Assembly: GCF_026790145.1 (NCBI RefSeq)
Contig: NZ_JALAMS010000024.1
Coordinates: 1 to 64,000, forward strand
Length of the DNA: 64,000 bases
Source: Bacillus_I endophytica_A
GTDB lineage: Bacteria > Bacillota > Bacilli > Bacillales > Bacillaceae_H
Reading direction: 5' to 3'
The notes under the pieces were generated by a model. The model ran no database searches. It saw nothing but the letters and a program-made list of their open reading frames with translations, and was not told where the DNA came from. The position numbers and the translations under genes were made by a program. This document shows positions 17,466-27,284 of the stretch, one piece after another. Numbering within the stretch: the first letter of the stretch is position 1; every line of letters starts with the position of its first letter.

Positions 17466-18422
17466 CTATGCTGATTTTTTTCGATCAATTAACACCGCAA
17501 TCAAGATAACAACACCTTTTACAACCATCTGGAAGAATGATGATACACCTAATAAGTTCAAACCATTGTTTAACGTTCCAATAATTAAAGCACCAATCAA
17601 TGTTCCAACAATTAAACCACGGCCACCAGATAAACTTGTTCCACCTAATACAACAGCTGCAATCGCATCTAACTCATAAGAAGTTCCTGCTGTTGGTTGC
17701 GCTGAGTTTAAACGAGATGTTAAAATCGCTCCTGCTAAAGCCGATAAAAGTCCTGCTAGCGCATAAATCATCACTTTTACTCGTGGTACTTTAATGCCTG
17801 AAATAAGAGCTGCTTTTTCATTTCCACCAATGGCATATGTTTTACGGCCAAATGATGTTTTGTGTAAAATCACCCATAGCACTGCAAATGCAATAATCAT
17901 CGTAATTGCAGGAACTGGAATACCTAAGAAATAACCACGTCCAAATAGTTGGAAGGCATAGTTTTCACCAAGACCTGTAATCGGGTTTCCATCTGTATAG
18001 ACAAGCGTTAAACCACGGAAAATTGTCATTGTTGCAAGCGTTGCGATAAATGGTGCCATTTTTCCTTTTGTAATAAGAAGACCGTTAATCGCTCCCATTA
18101 CTGCACCTAAGATACATCCAATTAAAATAGCTAAAATCGGGTCAATACCTGATACAATCATTCCAGCAATTAGCGCGCTAGATAGAGCCAAAATCGACCC
18201 TACTGACAAATCAATCCCACCCGTCAAAATAACAAATGTCATTCCAAAGGCAATAAGCGCATTAATCGCAACTTGGCGCAGTAAATTTAATAGATTCAGT
18301 GGTTCTAAAAAGCTTGGATTTAAAATTGATACGATTGCAACTAAAATAATAAATCCGAGTAATGGTCCAAGCTTTTGCAGTAAATTATCAACATGATTTA
18401 CTTTGTTTATAACTGGTTTCAT
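17466..18422 (-). CDS. rbsC: Ribose ABC transporter, permease
   Basis: This 318-residue permease has eight to ten helices. The family stretch FVILTGGIDLSVGSILALSS and the late DAIAAVVLGGTSLSGGRG are diagnostic of RbsC/AraH-type permeases. ATG 18422 is preceded by GGAGGGAAG and lies one base after the rbsA stop; the longer frame upstream is inside rbsA and is rejected. Confidence 0.93.
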   Translation of the reverse strand: MKPVINKVNHVDNLLQKLGPLLGFIILVAIVSILNPSFLEPLNLLNLLRQVAINALIAFGMTFVILTGGIDLSVGSILALSSALIAGMIVSGIDPILAILIGCILGAVMGAINGLLITKGKMAPFIATLATMTIFRGLTLVYTDGNPITGLGENYAFQLFGRGYFLGIPVPAITMIIAFAVLWVILHKTSFGRKTYAIGGNEKAALISGIKVPRVKVMIYALAGLLSALAGAILTSRLNSAQPTAGTSYELDAIAAVVLGGTSLSGGRGLIVGTLIGALIIGTLNNGLNLLGVSSFFQMVVKGVVILIAVLIDRKKSA

Positions 18423-18423
18423 G

Positions 18424-19905
18424 TTACTTCCCTCCTGTTGCAAATGTCATAATTTTTTCTTGTGTTGCTTCTTCTTTCATTAATTCCCCTGTAATTCTAC
18501 CTTCATGAACAACGAGGATACGATCACTCATCCCAAGCACTTCAGGAAGCTCAGACGAGACCATAATAATGGCAACTCCTCTGTCTGTTAGTTCATTCAT
18601 TAACTGGTAAATTTCACGTTTCGCCCCAACATCGACTCCTCGCGTTGGTTCATCTAGAATTAACACTTTTGGACCAATACCAACCCATTTGGCAATAACT
18701 ACTTTTTGCTGATTTCCACCAGAAAGGTTTTTCGCACTTGTTTTTCCTGATTCTGCTTTGATTTGTAAGCGCTTAATTAACAGATCGACAAATTCACTCT
18801 CTGTCTTATCATCAATAAGCCCTTTTTTAGAAAAACTTTTTAAGTTCGGCAACGCCATGTTATCCCGAATCGAAAAATCTAAAATAAGTCCTTCTGTTTT
18901 ACGGTCTTCAGTAATAAATCCAATGCCTAGTTTGACGGCTTCATATGGATTTTTAATCGATACTTTCTGACCATTCACCAATATCTCGCCATCGTCTAAT
19001 TTATCTAATCCAAACAAGGCTCGCATAATCTCGGTTCGACCTGCTCCCATCAATCCTGAGACTCCAACGATTTCGCCTTCTTTCACAGAGAAACTTACCT
19101 TTTGAAAAGCTCCATTTCTCGTAGCATTGCGAACTTCTAACACCTTTTCACCAAGTGTTGGTGCTCGTTCTGGAAAACGATCGGTTAATTCGCGCCCAAC
19201 CATCTTCCGGACAACCTCATCAAAGTTCGTTTCCCGAATTGCCTTCGTATCAACGGTTTTACCATCTCGCATTACTGTAATGCGATCACAAATGGTGAAA
19301 ATCTCTTCCATCCGGTGCGAAATATAGACAATGGACACTCCTTCTTTTTTAAGAGCATTGATTACTTCAAAAAGCTTCTGAATTTCACGTTCTGTTAATG
19401 CAGCAGTTGGCTCATCCATGATAATGACTTTTGCATTTGTCATCAACGCTTTAGCAATTTCAATCATTTGCTGCTGACCAACTGAACAAAGCCCTGCTTC
19501 TTGCTCAAGTGGAATCGTAACCGAAAGTTTTTCAAATTGCTTTTTTGATAGCGATTTCATTTCTTTCGTCTTTAAAAAGCCAAGCGGTGTTTTCAGCTCT
19601 TTTCCAATAAACAAGTTATCGAGTACAGTCATATCCGGCCAAACGTTTAACTCTTGATGAATAAACGCAATACCATACTGCTCTGCTTCTTTTGGGCTCT
19701 TAAAATATGTTTCTTTTCCATCAATGAAAATGGTTCCTTGATCTCGTTTATGAAGACCCGTTAAGATGTTCATCATCGTCGATTTTCCGGCTCCGTTCTC
19801 ACCCATCAAAGCGTGAACTTCACCTTCTTTTAATTCGAAATCCACTCCTGACAACACTTGGTTTGTTCCAAATGCTTTATGAATACCATTCATTTTAATA
19901 TGCAT
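18424..19905 (-). CDS. rbsA: Ribose ABC transporter, double ATP-binding protein
   Basis: This 493-residue protein has two ABC ATPase domains. Domain 1 shows Walker A GENGAGKSTMMNIL, a CSVGQQQMIEIAKAL signature and the Walker B IIMDEPTAAL. Domain 2 has the degenerate nucleotide loop GLMGAGRTEIMRA, signature LSGGNQQKVVIAKW and LILDEPTRGVDVGAK, as usual for RbsA/MglA proteins. ATG 19905 follows AGAGGTGAGCGTT. It energises ribose import through RbsC. Confidence 0.94.
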   Translation of the reverse strand: MHIKMNGIHKAFGTNQVLSGVDFELKEGEVHALMGENGAGKSTMMNILTGLHKRDQGTIFIDGKETYFKSPKEAEQYGIAFIHQELNVWPDMTVLDNLFIGKELKTPLGFLKTKEMKSLSKKQFEKLSVTIPLEQEAGLCSVGQQQMIEIAKALMTNAKVIIMDEPTAALTEREIQKLFEVINALKKEGVSIVYISHRMEEIFTICDRITVMRDGKTVDTKAIRETNFDEVVRKMVGRELTDRFPERAPTLGEKVLEVRNATRNGAFQKVSFSVKEGEIVGVSGLMGAGRTEIMRALFGLDKLDDGEILVNGQKVSIKNPYEAVKLGIGFITEDRKTEGLILDFSIRDNMALPNLKSFSKKGLIDDKTESEFVDLLIKRLQIKAESGKTSAKNLSGGNQQKVVIAKWVGIGPKVLILDEPTRGVDVGAKREIYQLMNELTDRGVAIIMVSSELPEVLGMSDRILVVHEGRITGELMKEEATQEKIMTFATGGK

Positions 19906-19920
19906 AACGCTCACCTCTTT

Positions 19921-20316
19921 CTAGAAGATTACCCCTGCTTGTAAAATACAGTTAGCATATGGAGTAACTTCACCTGTTCGAATAACGGCTTTGACGTTGT
20001 TTGTTAAATGTTTGAACTCCTCATGAGAAACTTCTTGAATATCCGTGTTAGTGAACCTCTCTTGCATATACTGCATAACATCCTGGTTTTGAGTGCTCAT
20101 CTCACTTGCAATCGTCACTTTTTCAACGACCATATCATCCGTAATCGCATTCACCACATCTCTGTAGCTTGGGACACCTAATGTAAGAGCTAGATCAATA
20201 CGCTGTACATGATCTGGGATAGGAAGACCTGCATCGGCAATAGCAATGAGGTCTGTATGTCCTAGATCTGCGAGCACTTTTGAGATATGGCTATTTAATA
20301 TTCCTTGTCGTTTCAT
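19921..20316 (-). CDS. rbsD: D-ribose pyranase
   Basis: RbsD (131 residues) interconverts the pyranose and furanose forms of ribose so that ribokinase can use it. MKRQGILNSHISKVLADLGH, IADAGLPIP, and the C-terminal TGEVTPYANCILQAGVIF are family signatures. The ATG overlaps the rbsK stop by four bases (ATGA). Confidence 0.95.
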   Translation of the reverse strand: MKRQGILNSHISKVLADLGHTDLIAIADAGLPIPDHVQRIDLALTLGVPSYRDVVNAITDDMVVEKVTIASEMSTQNQDVMQYMQERFTNTDIQEVSHEEFKHLTNNVKAVIRTGEVTPYANCILQAGVIF

Positions 20317-21191
20317 AGCGCTTCCTCCACTTCTTCTCGTGTTGGCATACCACCTTGTGCTCCAAACTTTGTAACAGATAAAGATGCAGCGCGGTTGGCA
20401 AATTGTAAACTTTCTTCAATGCTTTTTCCTTCTCCTAAGGCTACAGCTAGTGCTGCATTGAATGTATCTCCTGCCCCTGTCGTATCAACAGCTTCTACAG
20501 TATAGGATGGAACAAGGATTTCTTTCTCTCCGTCATAGTAACGAGCCCCTTGCTTTCCTTCTGTAATAAATACTTTGTTTGGATATTTTTTTAATGCTTC
20601 GTCTATACTTAAATTGTTAAATAACACTGCTGCTTCATGTTCATTTGGCGTAATATATGTGGCGCGGTTAATCACGTCTTGAGAAAGCGGACGAGCTGGC
20701 GCCGGATTAAGAAGAAGTGGTATATTATACTCCTCACAAATTTCACTCACATATTCTACTGTTTCTTCTGGAATTTCTTGTTGAATGAGCACAATTTTAG
20801 CTTTCTTAATCTCATCAATCACGCTTTTCACATATTCAGGTGTAATATAATCATTAGCTCCCTTTACAAAAACAATGCTATTATCGCCTTCTGCTAATAC
20901 AATATGAGCCGTTCCGCTCCTCACACCTGTAACCGGTTTCACATTGGTTACACTAACATGATTTTCTTTAAAGTTAGCTAGTATTTCTTCTCCGTAATGG
21001 TCATCTCCTACACAGCCAATCATCTTTACGTTTGCTCCTAATCGAGCAGATGCAACCGCTTGGTTTGCCCCTTTTCCCCCTGGTACTGTTTCAAATGATT
21101 CTCCAAGAACGGTCTCTCCAGCCCCTGGTCGTATTGCAGATGTTACAACTAAGTCCATTGATGAACTTCCAATAACTACGATTTCACTCAT
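20313..21191 (-). CDS. rbsK: Ribokinase
   Basis: This PfkB-family sugar kinase phosphorylates ribose to ribose 5-phosphate. The N-terminal SMDLVVTSAIRPGAGETVLG with PGGKGANQAVA binds the sugar, and VDTTGAGDTFNAALAVALGEG carries the anion hole and the catalytic aspartate. ATG 21191 is used; TTG 21200 is an in-frame alternative. The start overlaps the end of rbsR. Confidence 0.95.
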   Translation of the reverse strand: MSEIVVIGSSSMDLVVTSAIRPGAGETVLGESFETVPGGKGANQAVASARLGANVKMIGCVGDDHYGEEILANFKENHVSVTNVKPVTGVRSGTAHIVLAEGDNSIVFVKGANDYITPEYVKSVIDEIKKAKIVLIQQEIPEETVEYVSEICEEYNIPLLLNPAPARPLSQDVINRATYITPNEHEAAVLFNNLSIDEALKKYPNKVFITEGKQGARYYDGEKEILVPSYTVEAVDTTGAGDTFNAALAVALGEGKSIEESLQFANRAASLSVTKFGAQGGMPTREEVEEAL

Positions 21192-22173
21192 TTCCCTCAA
21201 CCTCTCTTGTCGTTTCTCGTTCTATAAATGTTACAGGCATTTCAACATGATTTTGCTCAACATATTCTTTTCTCATTAACTTGATTAAGAGACGAGCAGC
21301 TTCTTTGCCCATTTCATAAGCAGGCTGTCTCATTGTTGATAATGACGGAAAAAGCAGGCTGCTCTGCGGAATATCATCAAACCCAATGATTTGAACCTCT
21401 TTCGGAATAAACTTCCCAAGACGAAGGGCTTCATGTAAAACTGCTGTTGCCACAATATCATTACTTGCAAGGACTCCATCTGTATCTGGGTATGTTTCAA
21501 ACAATTCTTTTGCCCATTTTTTAGCCTCTTCAAAAGCAAAGGATGTTGTTCCCATCACATAAAAATCAACATTTGATTCACTCAAGTATTCTAGCGCCCC
21601 TTGAAATCGATCTTGAGCAGGCTGGATATGAGCTGGGCCTTTTAGTAGCGTTATTCGTCTGCTCCCTCGTTTTACCATTTCCCTGGCTGCTGTTCTACCG
21701 CCTTCTCTTCCATCTCCATAAACTGATGGATAGTCTTTCGACGTTTGATCTAGAAACACAACTGGAATCGATAAATCTTTATAATTTGTATCACTTCTAT
21801 CATTGGTAGCTGAAATAATGCCAACTACGTTATTTTGAACAAATGTATGAATATAATCGAGTTCTTTTTCAGGCTGTTCATCACTATTTCCAAATAATAA
21901 GCGAAACCCTTCTTTTTGCATTTCATCTTCTACCCCTCGTGCTAGTTGTGGGAAGAATGGGTTTGTAATGTCTGGTAGCAATAAGCCGATCAGCTTTGAC
22001 TTCTTTTTATAAAGGGAGCGGGCTACTTCATTTGGGCTATAATTGAGCTCTTCCATGGCAGCTGCTACTCGTTTTCTTGTATCTTCGTGAACGTAGCCAT
22101 TCTCATTCAGAACACGAGATACGGTTGCAACTGATACGCCTGCTTCTTTCGCTACATCTCGAATTGTTGCCAT
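21184..22173 (-). CDS. rbsR: LacI-family ribose operon repressor
   Basis: This 329-residue LacI/GalR regulator starts with MATIRDVAKEAGVSVATVSRV, the complete helix-turn-helix and hinge start, followed by the periplasmic-binding-like effector domain (KLIGLLLPDITNPFFPQLAR, DGVLASNDIVA, IIGFDDIPQSSLLFPSLSTM). ATG 22173 sits behind GGAGGGG; the longer frame has no support. As the first gene of the operon it probably represses itself through the palindrome at 22194-22211. Confidence 0.93.
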   Translation of the reverse strand: MATIRDVAKEAGVSVATVSRVLNENGYVHEDTRKRVAAAMEELNYSPNEVARSLYKKKSKLIGLLLPDITNPFFPQLARGVEDEMQKEGFRLLFGNSDEQPEKELDYIHTFVQNNVVGIISATNDRSDTNYKDLSIPVVFLDQTSKDYPSVYGDGREGGRTAAREMVKRGSRRITLLKGPAHIQPAQDRFQGALEYLSESNVDFYVMGTTSFAFEEAKKWAKELFETYPDTDGVLASNDIVATAVLHEALRLGKFIPKEVQIIGFDDIPQSSLLFPSLSTMRQPAYEMGKEAARLLIKLMRKEYVEQNHVEMPVTFIERETTREVEGNE

Positions 22174-22193
22174 TTGCTCCCCTCCTTCAGGTT

Positions 22194-22211
22194 TGTGTAA
22201 CCGTTTACACA
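22194..22211. promoter_or_regulatory. RbsR operator / cre site
   Basis: The minus strand reads TGTGTAAACGGTTACACA, an 18-bp near-perfect palindrome with the central CG of LacI-family sites. Its core fits the CcpA consensus TGNAANCGNNNNCA. It lies immediately downstream of the -10 box, so bound repressor would block initiation. Confidence 0.8.
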
Positions 22212-22214
22212 AGT

Positions 22215-22243
22215 AGAATATCATGAACTTATGAATTATACAA
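22215..22243 (-). promoter_or_regulatory. Sigma-A promoter of the ribose operon
   Basis: TTGTAT (22238-22243) and TATTCT (22215-22220) are 17 bases apart on the minus strand, directly before the operator. Confidence 0.65.
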
Positions 22244-22275
22244 GAATAAATTTATTTGTGTTATCAGGATAATAG

Positions 22276-22315
22276 AAAAAGGGCTCTCCAAAGTTCCTTG
22301 GACCTTGAAGAACCC
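22276..22315 (-). terminator. Terminator of the Gfo/Idh gene
   Basis: On the minus strand AGGGTTCTTCAAGGTCC and GGAACTTTGGAGAGCCCT form an imperfect stem followed by a T run. Confidence 0.7.
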
Positions 22316-22350
22316 TTCCTCATTCAGTTAAGTTATACTTTTTCCTCCAC

Positions 22351-23553
22351 TTAATTTACATCTAATAGTGGACGATCAGCAAAGTCTACCCATACAGATC
22401 CTTTTTCTGCTGAGCGTACACAATTTTCAAGCCAGCGAATTCCGTCAATTCCAGCATCGATATCAGGATATACTAAACTTCTTAGTGTTTCTTCATCATT
22501 ACGATTTTTCGCATCAATTGCTATTGCAAATTTCAAATATATATTTGCCCATGATTCTGATAATCCTTCTGTATGAAGAGCACCCAAACGCTCATCAGCA
22601 TTGCACTGGTCATCAAGGTATGGCATCGCACGAATTAAAGTTTGAACTGGCTCTCCCTGTACTTCATAGCGTAGTTCTCCTGGCTTACTATCCCACCATT
22701 CTAGACTAGCTTTTGAACCGACAATTCGAATCCGATGTCCATCCATGCACCCCGCATTAACTGAAGAAGTCCAAAGTCGACCAACAGCTCCATTTTCATA
22801 GTGCATTGAAACGAATGCATTGTCTTCTAATGGCGCTCTGCTGTTTATAAAGCTTTGTCGGTCACAAAGCAACTTTTTAACTTTCATATTCGGCATGATT
22901 AACTGAGACATATAATACGTGTGTGTCGATAGATCACCTAATACAAATGTTGGTCCTGCTATTTTAGGATCTACTCTCCACTTTTGGGCATCGCTAAATT
23001 TATCTGCATCTTCTGTTGAACTAAAACCGTGTGTATACTGAAGATCTACAATTCGAATATCACCGATTTTTCCTTGTTCAATCATAGCGCGCATTTGAAG
23101 TAGCATTTGATTTCCAGAGAATCCATAAGTCACACCAACAATCTTCCCTTTTTGTTCAGCAAGACGTTTAATTTCTTCTCCTTCTTCTGATGTAAAGAAT
23201 AATGGCTTCTCACAAATAACATGAAGGCCAGCTTCTAACGCTGCTTTTGTAATCTCATAATGCGTTCCGTTTGGTGTAGCAATTGATACAACTTCTACAC
23301 CATCTTCCAGTTTAGCCTCCTCAGCAAACATAGCTTGGTAGTTTGGATAACAGCGGGAATCTTCAACTCCAATATTTATCCCAAAATCTTTTCCACGTTC
23401 AGGATCAATATCAAAAGCTCCTGCCTTTAATGTAAAAGCGGTATTGTCACGCAAAGCCCCAAGACGATGTTTATATCCAACTTGTCCAAGTCTTCCTCCA
23501 CCTACCATTCCCCAGCGTAAAGGTCTTGAAATCTTTCTTTCACCATTTAACAT
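22351..23553 (-). CDS. Gfo/Idh/MocA-family sugar dehydrogenase
   Basis: This 400-residue NAD(P)-dependent oxidoreductase of the glucose-fructose oxidoreductase / inositol dehydrogenase family has the Rossmann motif WGMVGGGRLGQVG and the family core VEVVSIATPNGTHYEITKAALEAGLHVICEKPL with the conserved EKP lysine. The C-terminal beta domain ends near GVDGIRWLENCVRSAE-like sequence. ATG 23553 follows GAGAGGAG. It sits in a minus-strand cluster with an AraC regulator, a sugar porter and a TIM-barrel isomerase, which together look like a pathway for an inositol-like sugar. The substrate is unknown. Confidence 0.87.
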   Translation of the reverse strand: MLNGERKISRPLRWGMVGGGRLGQVGYKHRLGALRDNTAFTLKAGAFDIDPERGKDFGINIGVEDSRCYPNYQAMFAEEAKLEDGVEVVSIATPNGTHYEITKAALEAGLHVICEKPLFFTSEEGEEIKRLAEQKGKIVGVTYGFSGNQMLLQMRAMIEQGKIGDIRIVDLQYTHGFSSTEDADKFSDAQKWRVDPKIAGPTFVLGDLSTHTYYMSQLIMPNMKVKKLLCDRQSFINSRAPLEDNAFVSMHYENGAVGRLWTSSVNAGCMDGHRIRIVGSKASLEWWDSKPGELRYEVQGEPVQTLIRAMPYLDDQCNADERLGALHTEGLSESWANIYLKFAIAIDAKNRNDEETLRSLVYPDIDAGIDGIRWLENCVRSAEKGSVWVDFADRPLLDVN

Positions 23554-23718
23554 ATTAAAAACTCCTCTCATTGTTGAGTTATTGAATGAAATAAGCAAAA
23601 CTGTCTATATGCAACTATAATTATAAGAATAATCTGATATTTTTCTTTAGATTATGAAGTCGACTTTTTGTCTTTTAAGGCCATTTTTTAGACTTCCTCT
23701 TCTAACATAGCCCAGTAC

Positions 23719-24582
23719 CTAGACTTGATTTCTCCTTCTATATTCAGCAGGAGTGATGCTTGTCTCTTGTAAAAATACGCGGCAAAAATAATGGACGGAA
23801 GTAAATCCACACTCATCTGCAATAGATTGTATAGAGCGACTTGTTGAGCGAATTTTCTTTGTTGCTTCTCTGATCCTTTCATGTCGTACATAGTAAGTGT
23901 AGGGAATCCCTACTGTCTCACTAAATAAACGTGACAAGTGGCGTGGAGAAACATGAAAGAAGCATGCTACATCATTTAGTGAAAGAGGTTGGTCCAAATT
24001 ATCTTTGATAAACCTTTGAGCTTCTTCTACAATCTTTCTTCCTTTATCGTAAGAAGGCTTAGGGCGTTGATCATCTTCTGTTCCACAAAATAGAGATTGC
24101 AAAGACAATATAAGCGATACACCCAGAGTGTTTAAAATATCAGCCGAAGATGTTTGCTCAGCATGCTGCATTAACGACTTCCACAGCAAAACGGTTGCAT
24201 TATCCTCGCTATTTGGAATATAGATACTGTCTTCAATGGCTAATTTTTCAAAGAGAAGCTGCTGTTTTTCTGAGGTATTTTCCTTCTCTATTTCAAAGGC
24301 AACCCAAAAGAGAAATAAGTTATTTCCTTTATGAATTCTATGAAGTTGATGAGGACGTGAAAGAAAGAATGTTCCTTTCTCAAGAAGAAAATCCTCATTA
24401 TTCTCAGAATAAAGCCCAGTGCCATCTACAACATAGCAGATCTCAAAGAATGAATGCTTATGGATTGGAGTACCAGGATGTTTCCTGTCAGCTCCCCAAT
24501 AGTGTACACGGATAGAAAGGTCCCGCCCGACACAACAACTGGCTCCACGTTGTAAAGTTCGAATAGTAGTTGCTAAACTCAT
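23719..24582 (-). CDS. AraC-family transcriptional regulator
   Basis: This 287-residue protein has an N-terminal cupin-like sensor (HKHSFFEICYVVDGTGLYSE, KGTFFLSRPHQLHRIHKG) and a C-terminal double helix-turn-helix (PLSLNDVACFFHVSPRHLSR, IQSIADECGFTSVHYFCRVF, with the closing TPAEYRRR). The sensor layout is that of arabinose- and rhamnose-type activators. ATG 24582 is behind GGAGGATGC. It probably activates the surrounding sugar cluster when the sugar is present. Confidence 0.88.
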   Translation of the reverse strand: MSLATTIRTLQRGASCCVGRDLSIRVHYWGADRKHPGTPIHKHSFFEICYVVDGTGLYSENNEDFLLEKGTFFLSRPHQLHRIHKGNNLFLFWVAFEIEKENTSEKQQLLFEKLAIEDSIYIPNSEDNATVLLWKSLMQHAEQTSSADILNTLGVSLILSLQSLFCGTEDDQRPKPSYDKGRKIVEEAQRFIKDNLDQPLSLNDVACFFHVSPRHLSRLFSETVGIPYTYYVRHERIREATKKIRSTSRSIQSIADECGFTSVHYFCRVFLQETSITPAEYRRRNQV

Positions 24583-24638
24583 TAAGCATCCTCCTTCAGT
24601 AAATCCATTTCTATTTTAAAACATATACGAGTGTAGAA

Positions 24639-26051
24639 TTAAAGCACTTCTTCAGAAGCCTCTTTTTGACTATATTTGTCCCCATGAGAACGAAATTGAG
24701 ATTCCAGCCCTTCTAGTGTTTTACCTTTTGTTTCAGGTAAGAAGCCTTTTACAAATACGATTGCTATTACTCCTAGAGCTGTGAAAACGAAAAAGGTTGT
24801 TGATAAGCCGATTTTCTCAAGAAGTAGCGGAAATGTTAAGCCTATAAAGAAATTAGCGATCCACAAGCAGAAAACACTAATTCCCATTCCTAATCCTCTT
24901 ATACGTAAAGGAAAAATCTCAGCAAGCATAAGCCATGTTACTGGTGCAACAGCACCTTGCATAAAGGCAAGGAATGTTACTGTTAGTGATAGAACCACAT
25001 AAGGAAGCATATCACTTCCAGCAAGTACATTAGAGAATATGCCAATAAGTAAAAGGGAAGTGGTAGTTCCAGCAAGACCAACTAAAAGCATTGGTCTGCG
25101 TCGTACTTTGCCAAGCAACCAAATCCCGATACATACCGTAATAACAGAAATTAAACCATTTGCGATATTGGCAATTAAAGCCGCTTCTGTTTCGAAGCCT
25201 GAATCCCTTAAAATTTGAGTACCGTAATACATAATCGAGTTAACGCCTGTAATCTGCTGAACAACCGCAATCCCAATTCCTAAAAATACAATACGTCGTA
25301 TCCAAGGGATAGATAGATCCTTTAAAGAAGCCTGCTTTAGCTTACTGTCTTTTAAAACCGTCCCCTTAACTTCATCAAGCTCAATCTGAGCTTGATCTCT
25401 TGTACGAATCTTCTGGAGCACGGTTAAAGCTTCTTCATTTTTTCCTTTTGAAATAAGCCAACGTGGACTTTCAGGCATTCTTAACATACCGATGAATAGA
25501 AATACAGCAGGTAAGGATGCGATGGCTAGCATATAGCGCCAAACGTTAACATCATCAGCCATCATGTTTCCTAATACAGCATTACAAGTGAAAGCTAATA
25601 GTTGTCCGCCTACGATCATCAACTCATTTTGTGTAACCATTCTTCCCCTTCGCTCTACAGGCGATACTTCTGCTAGATAAGTAGGAACTGTAACAGATGC
25701 CCCTCCAACAGCAAGCCCTAATAGGAAACGAAAGATGACCATTACCGTTACATTAGGAGCAAATGTACATCCAAGCGTTCCAACAAAGAACAAAACAGCA
25801 AGATAGATAATGTTCTTTCGCCTTCCCATGTAATCAGATAGCCTACCCCCAATAATAGCTCCTATCGCAGCACCCAGAAGGAGCGAACTAGCGACAACTC
25901 CTTCTGTGAATGCATTAAGTCCAAGTGTTTCAGACATAAAAGGCAAAGCACCGTTAATAACTCCTGTATCATAACCAAAAAGAAGTCCTCCGAAGGTTGA
26001 AATAACAATAATAGTAGTTAAGAATGACTTTTGTTTCCTCTCTCCACCCAT
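24639..26051 (-). CDS. Sugar porter family MFS transporter
   Basis: This 470-residue sugar:proton symporter has twelve helices. The diagnostic sites are FGYDTGVINGALPF in helix 1, GRLSDYMGRRKNI after helix 2, VPTYLAEVSPVERRGRMVTQ, the quinone-like QQITGVNSIMYYG in helix 7 and PETKGKTLE at the end. It resembles the IolT/CsbC/AraE carriers of Bacillus. The gene lies between the AraC regulator and the TIM-barrel isomerase, so it probably imports the sugar that this cluster degrades. Confidence 0.9.
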   Translation of the reverse strand: MGGERKQKSFLTTIIVISTFGGLLFGYDTGVINGALPFMSETLGLNAFTEGVVASSLLLGAAIGAIIGGRLSDYMGRRKNIIYLAVLFFVGTLGCTFAPNVTVMVIFRFLLGLAVGGASVTVPTYLAEVSPVERRGRMVTQNELMIVGGQLLAFTCNAVLGNMMADDVNVWRYMLAIASLPAVFLFIGMLRMPESPRWLISKGKNEEALTVLQKIRTRDQAQIELDEVKGTVLKDSKLKQASLKDLSIPWIRRIVFLGIGIAVVQQITGVNSIMYYGTQILRDSGFETEAALIANIANGLISVITVCIGIWLLGKVRRRPMLLVGLAGTTTSLLLIGIFSNVLAGSDMLPYVVLSLTVTFLAFMQGAVAPVTWLMLAEIFPLRIRGLGMGISVFCLWIANFFIGLTFPLLLEKIGLSTTFFVFTALGVIAIVFVKGFLPETKGKTLEGLESQFRSHGDKYSQKEASEEVL

Positions 26052-26103
26052 ATTGATCTCTCCTCTTAAAGTCTCTTGCTTTCTATGCCGAGCTCTATCA
26101 ACC

Positions 26104-27075
26104 TTATATTGTTACGGAGACACTAGCTTTTGTTTCAAATTCTCTTGGTAACGTTTCTTTTAATATATCCATTGATTTTCTTACACCTGTGATTGGTTCC
26201 ATTGTTAAGTCTTCCATCTCTAAAACAATAGGTCCCTTATAGCCTGTCATTTTTACAACTGTGAAAAATTCTTTCCACCATGCACTATCATGGCCATACC
26301 CAAGTGCAACATAATTCCAAGAACGAGATGCAAAACTTTCCATTGGTTTTACATCAATTAATCCTTGCGCATCAACAATTCCTCGTTCTAACCGAACATC
26401 CTTCGCATGGATATGATAGATAGCATCGCCTAATGTTCGAACTGTTGTTATAGGATCCCCACCCATCCAGAACAAGTGGCTAGGATCAAAGTTCATACCT
26501 ACCATATTTCCTACTTCATTACGAAGCTTAAACATTGTTTCTGCATTGTGTACGAGGTTATATCCTAAGTTTTCAATTGCAATTTTTTTAACTCCGTATC
26601 CTTCTGCCGATTTCACAGCTTTTTCCCAATACGGGAAGGCTACTTCATTCCATTGCCATTCAAGCATGTCAAAGTGCTGCGGTAAAATTGGATGTGTAAT
26701 CCAGTTTGGCGTTTTATCATCCGGACCTCCTCCAGGACAACCAGACATCATCACAACAGTCTCAACTCCTAAAAGTCCTGCAAGCTGAAACGTTTTTTCG
26801 ACACCTACTTTATGCATTTCTCCCTCTTCTGATGGATTCAACTGATTTCCTGAGCAGTTGAGTGCTGCAATCTCAATCCCTCTTTTCTTTAAGGAATCCA
26901 TAAACTGCTCTCTTTTGATAGCGCTTTCCAATAATTCATCAACATTAATATGTAGAGCCTTTGACCAGTTTCCACACCCAAGCTCTAATGATTCTATTCC
27001 TAATTCTACACACTTATCTAGCATCTCTTCAAATGGCATATATCCTAAAATATCTGTTACTAATCCTGTTTTCAT
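26104..27075 (-). CDS. Sugar phosphate isomerase/epimerase (IolE/IolH-like TIM barrel)
   Basis: This 323-residue xylose-isomerase-type TIM barrel starts MKTGLVTDILGYMPFEEMLD. It carries the metal-ligand stretches typical of the family: SLELGCGNWS, KIAIENLGYN, GMNFDPSHLFWMGGDP, IYHIHAKDVRLERG and GPIVLEMED. All four acidic and histidine ligands appear to be present. It is the first gene of the cluster and has a cre-like site upstream. Such proteins act in inositol and other sugar pathways; the exact reaction is not known. Confidence 0.86.
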   Translation of the reverse strand: MKTGLVTDILGYMPFEEMLDKCVELGIESLELGCGNWSKALHINVDELLESAIKREQFMDSLKKRGIEIAALNCSGNQLNPSEEGEMHKVGVEKTFQLAGLLGVETVVMMSGCPGGGPDDKTPNWITHPILPQHFDMLEWQWNEVAFPYWEKAVKSAEGYGVKKIAIENLGYNLVHNAETMFKLRNEVGNMVGMNFDPSHLFWMGGDPITTVRTLGDAIYHIHAKDVRLERGIVDAQGLIDVKPMESFASRSWNYVALGYGHDSAWWKEFFTVVKMTGYKGPIVLEMEDLTMEPITGVRKSMDILKETLPREFETKASVSVTI

Positions 27076-27103
27076 TCCCTATTCCCCCTTAAAAATTTAA
27101 ATT

Positions 27104-27118
27104 GTGAAATCGTTATCA
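27104..27118. promoter_or_regulatory. cre-like site upstream of the sugar cluster
   Basis: The minus strand ATGATAACGATTTCA matches the CcpA consensus with one mismatch, about 30 bases before the isomerase start. It implies glucose repression of the cluster. Confidence 0.5.
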
Positions 27119-27284
27119 TTTGAACGTAAGGATAAATGACTGTTTCTATAAATTATTATAAAACAACACGGCGGAAAAAGTATTTGTACAATAAAGCCTT
27201 TATATTGTACTTTAAGGACTTTTTTATTTAATGACGAGTCGTTTGAAATAGAATCTATATCGATAAAAACCTAAATTTAAAAGT

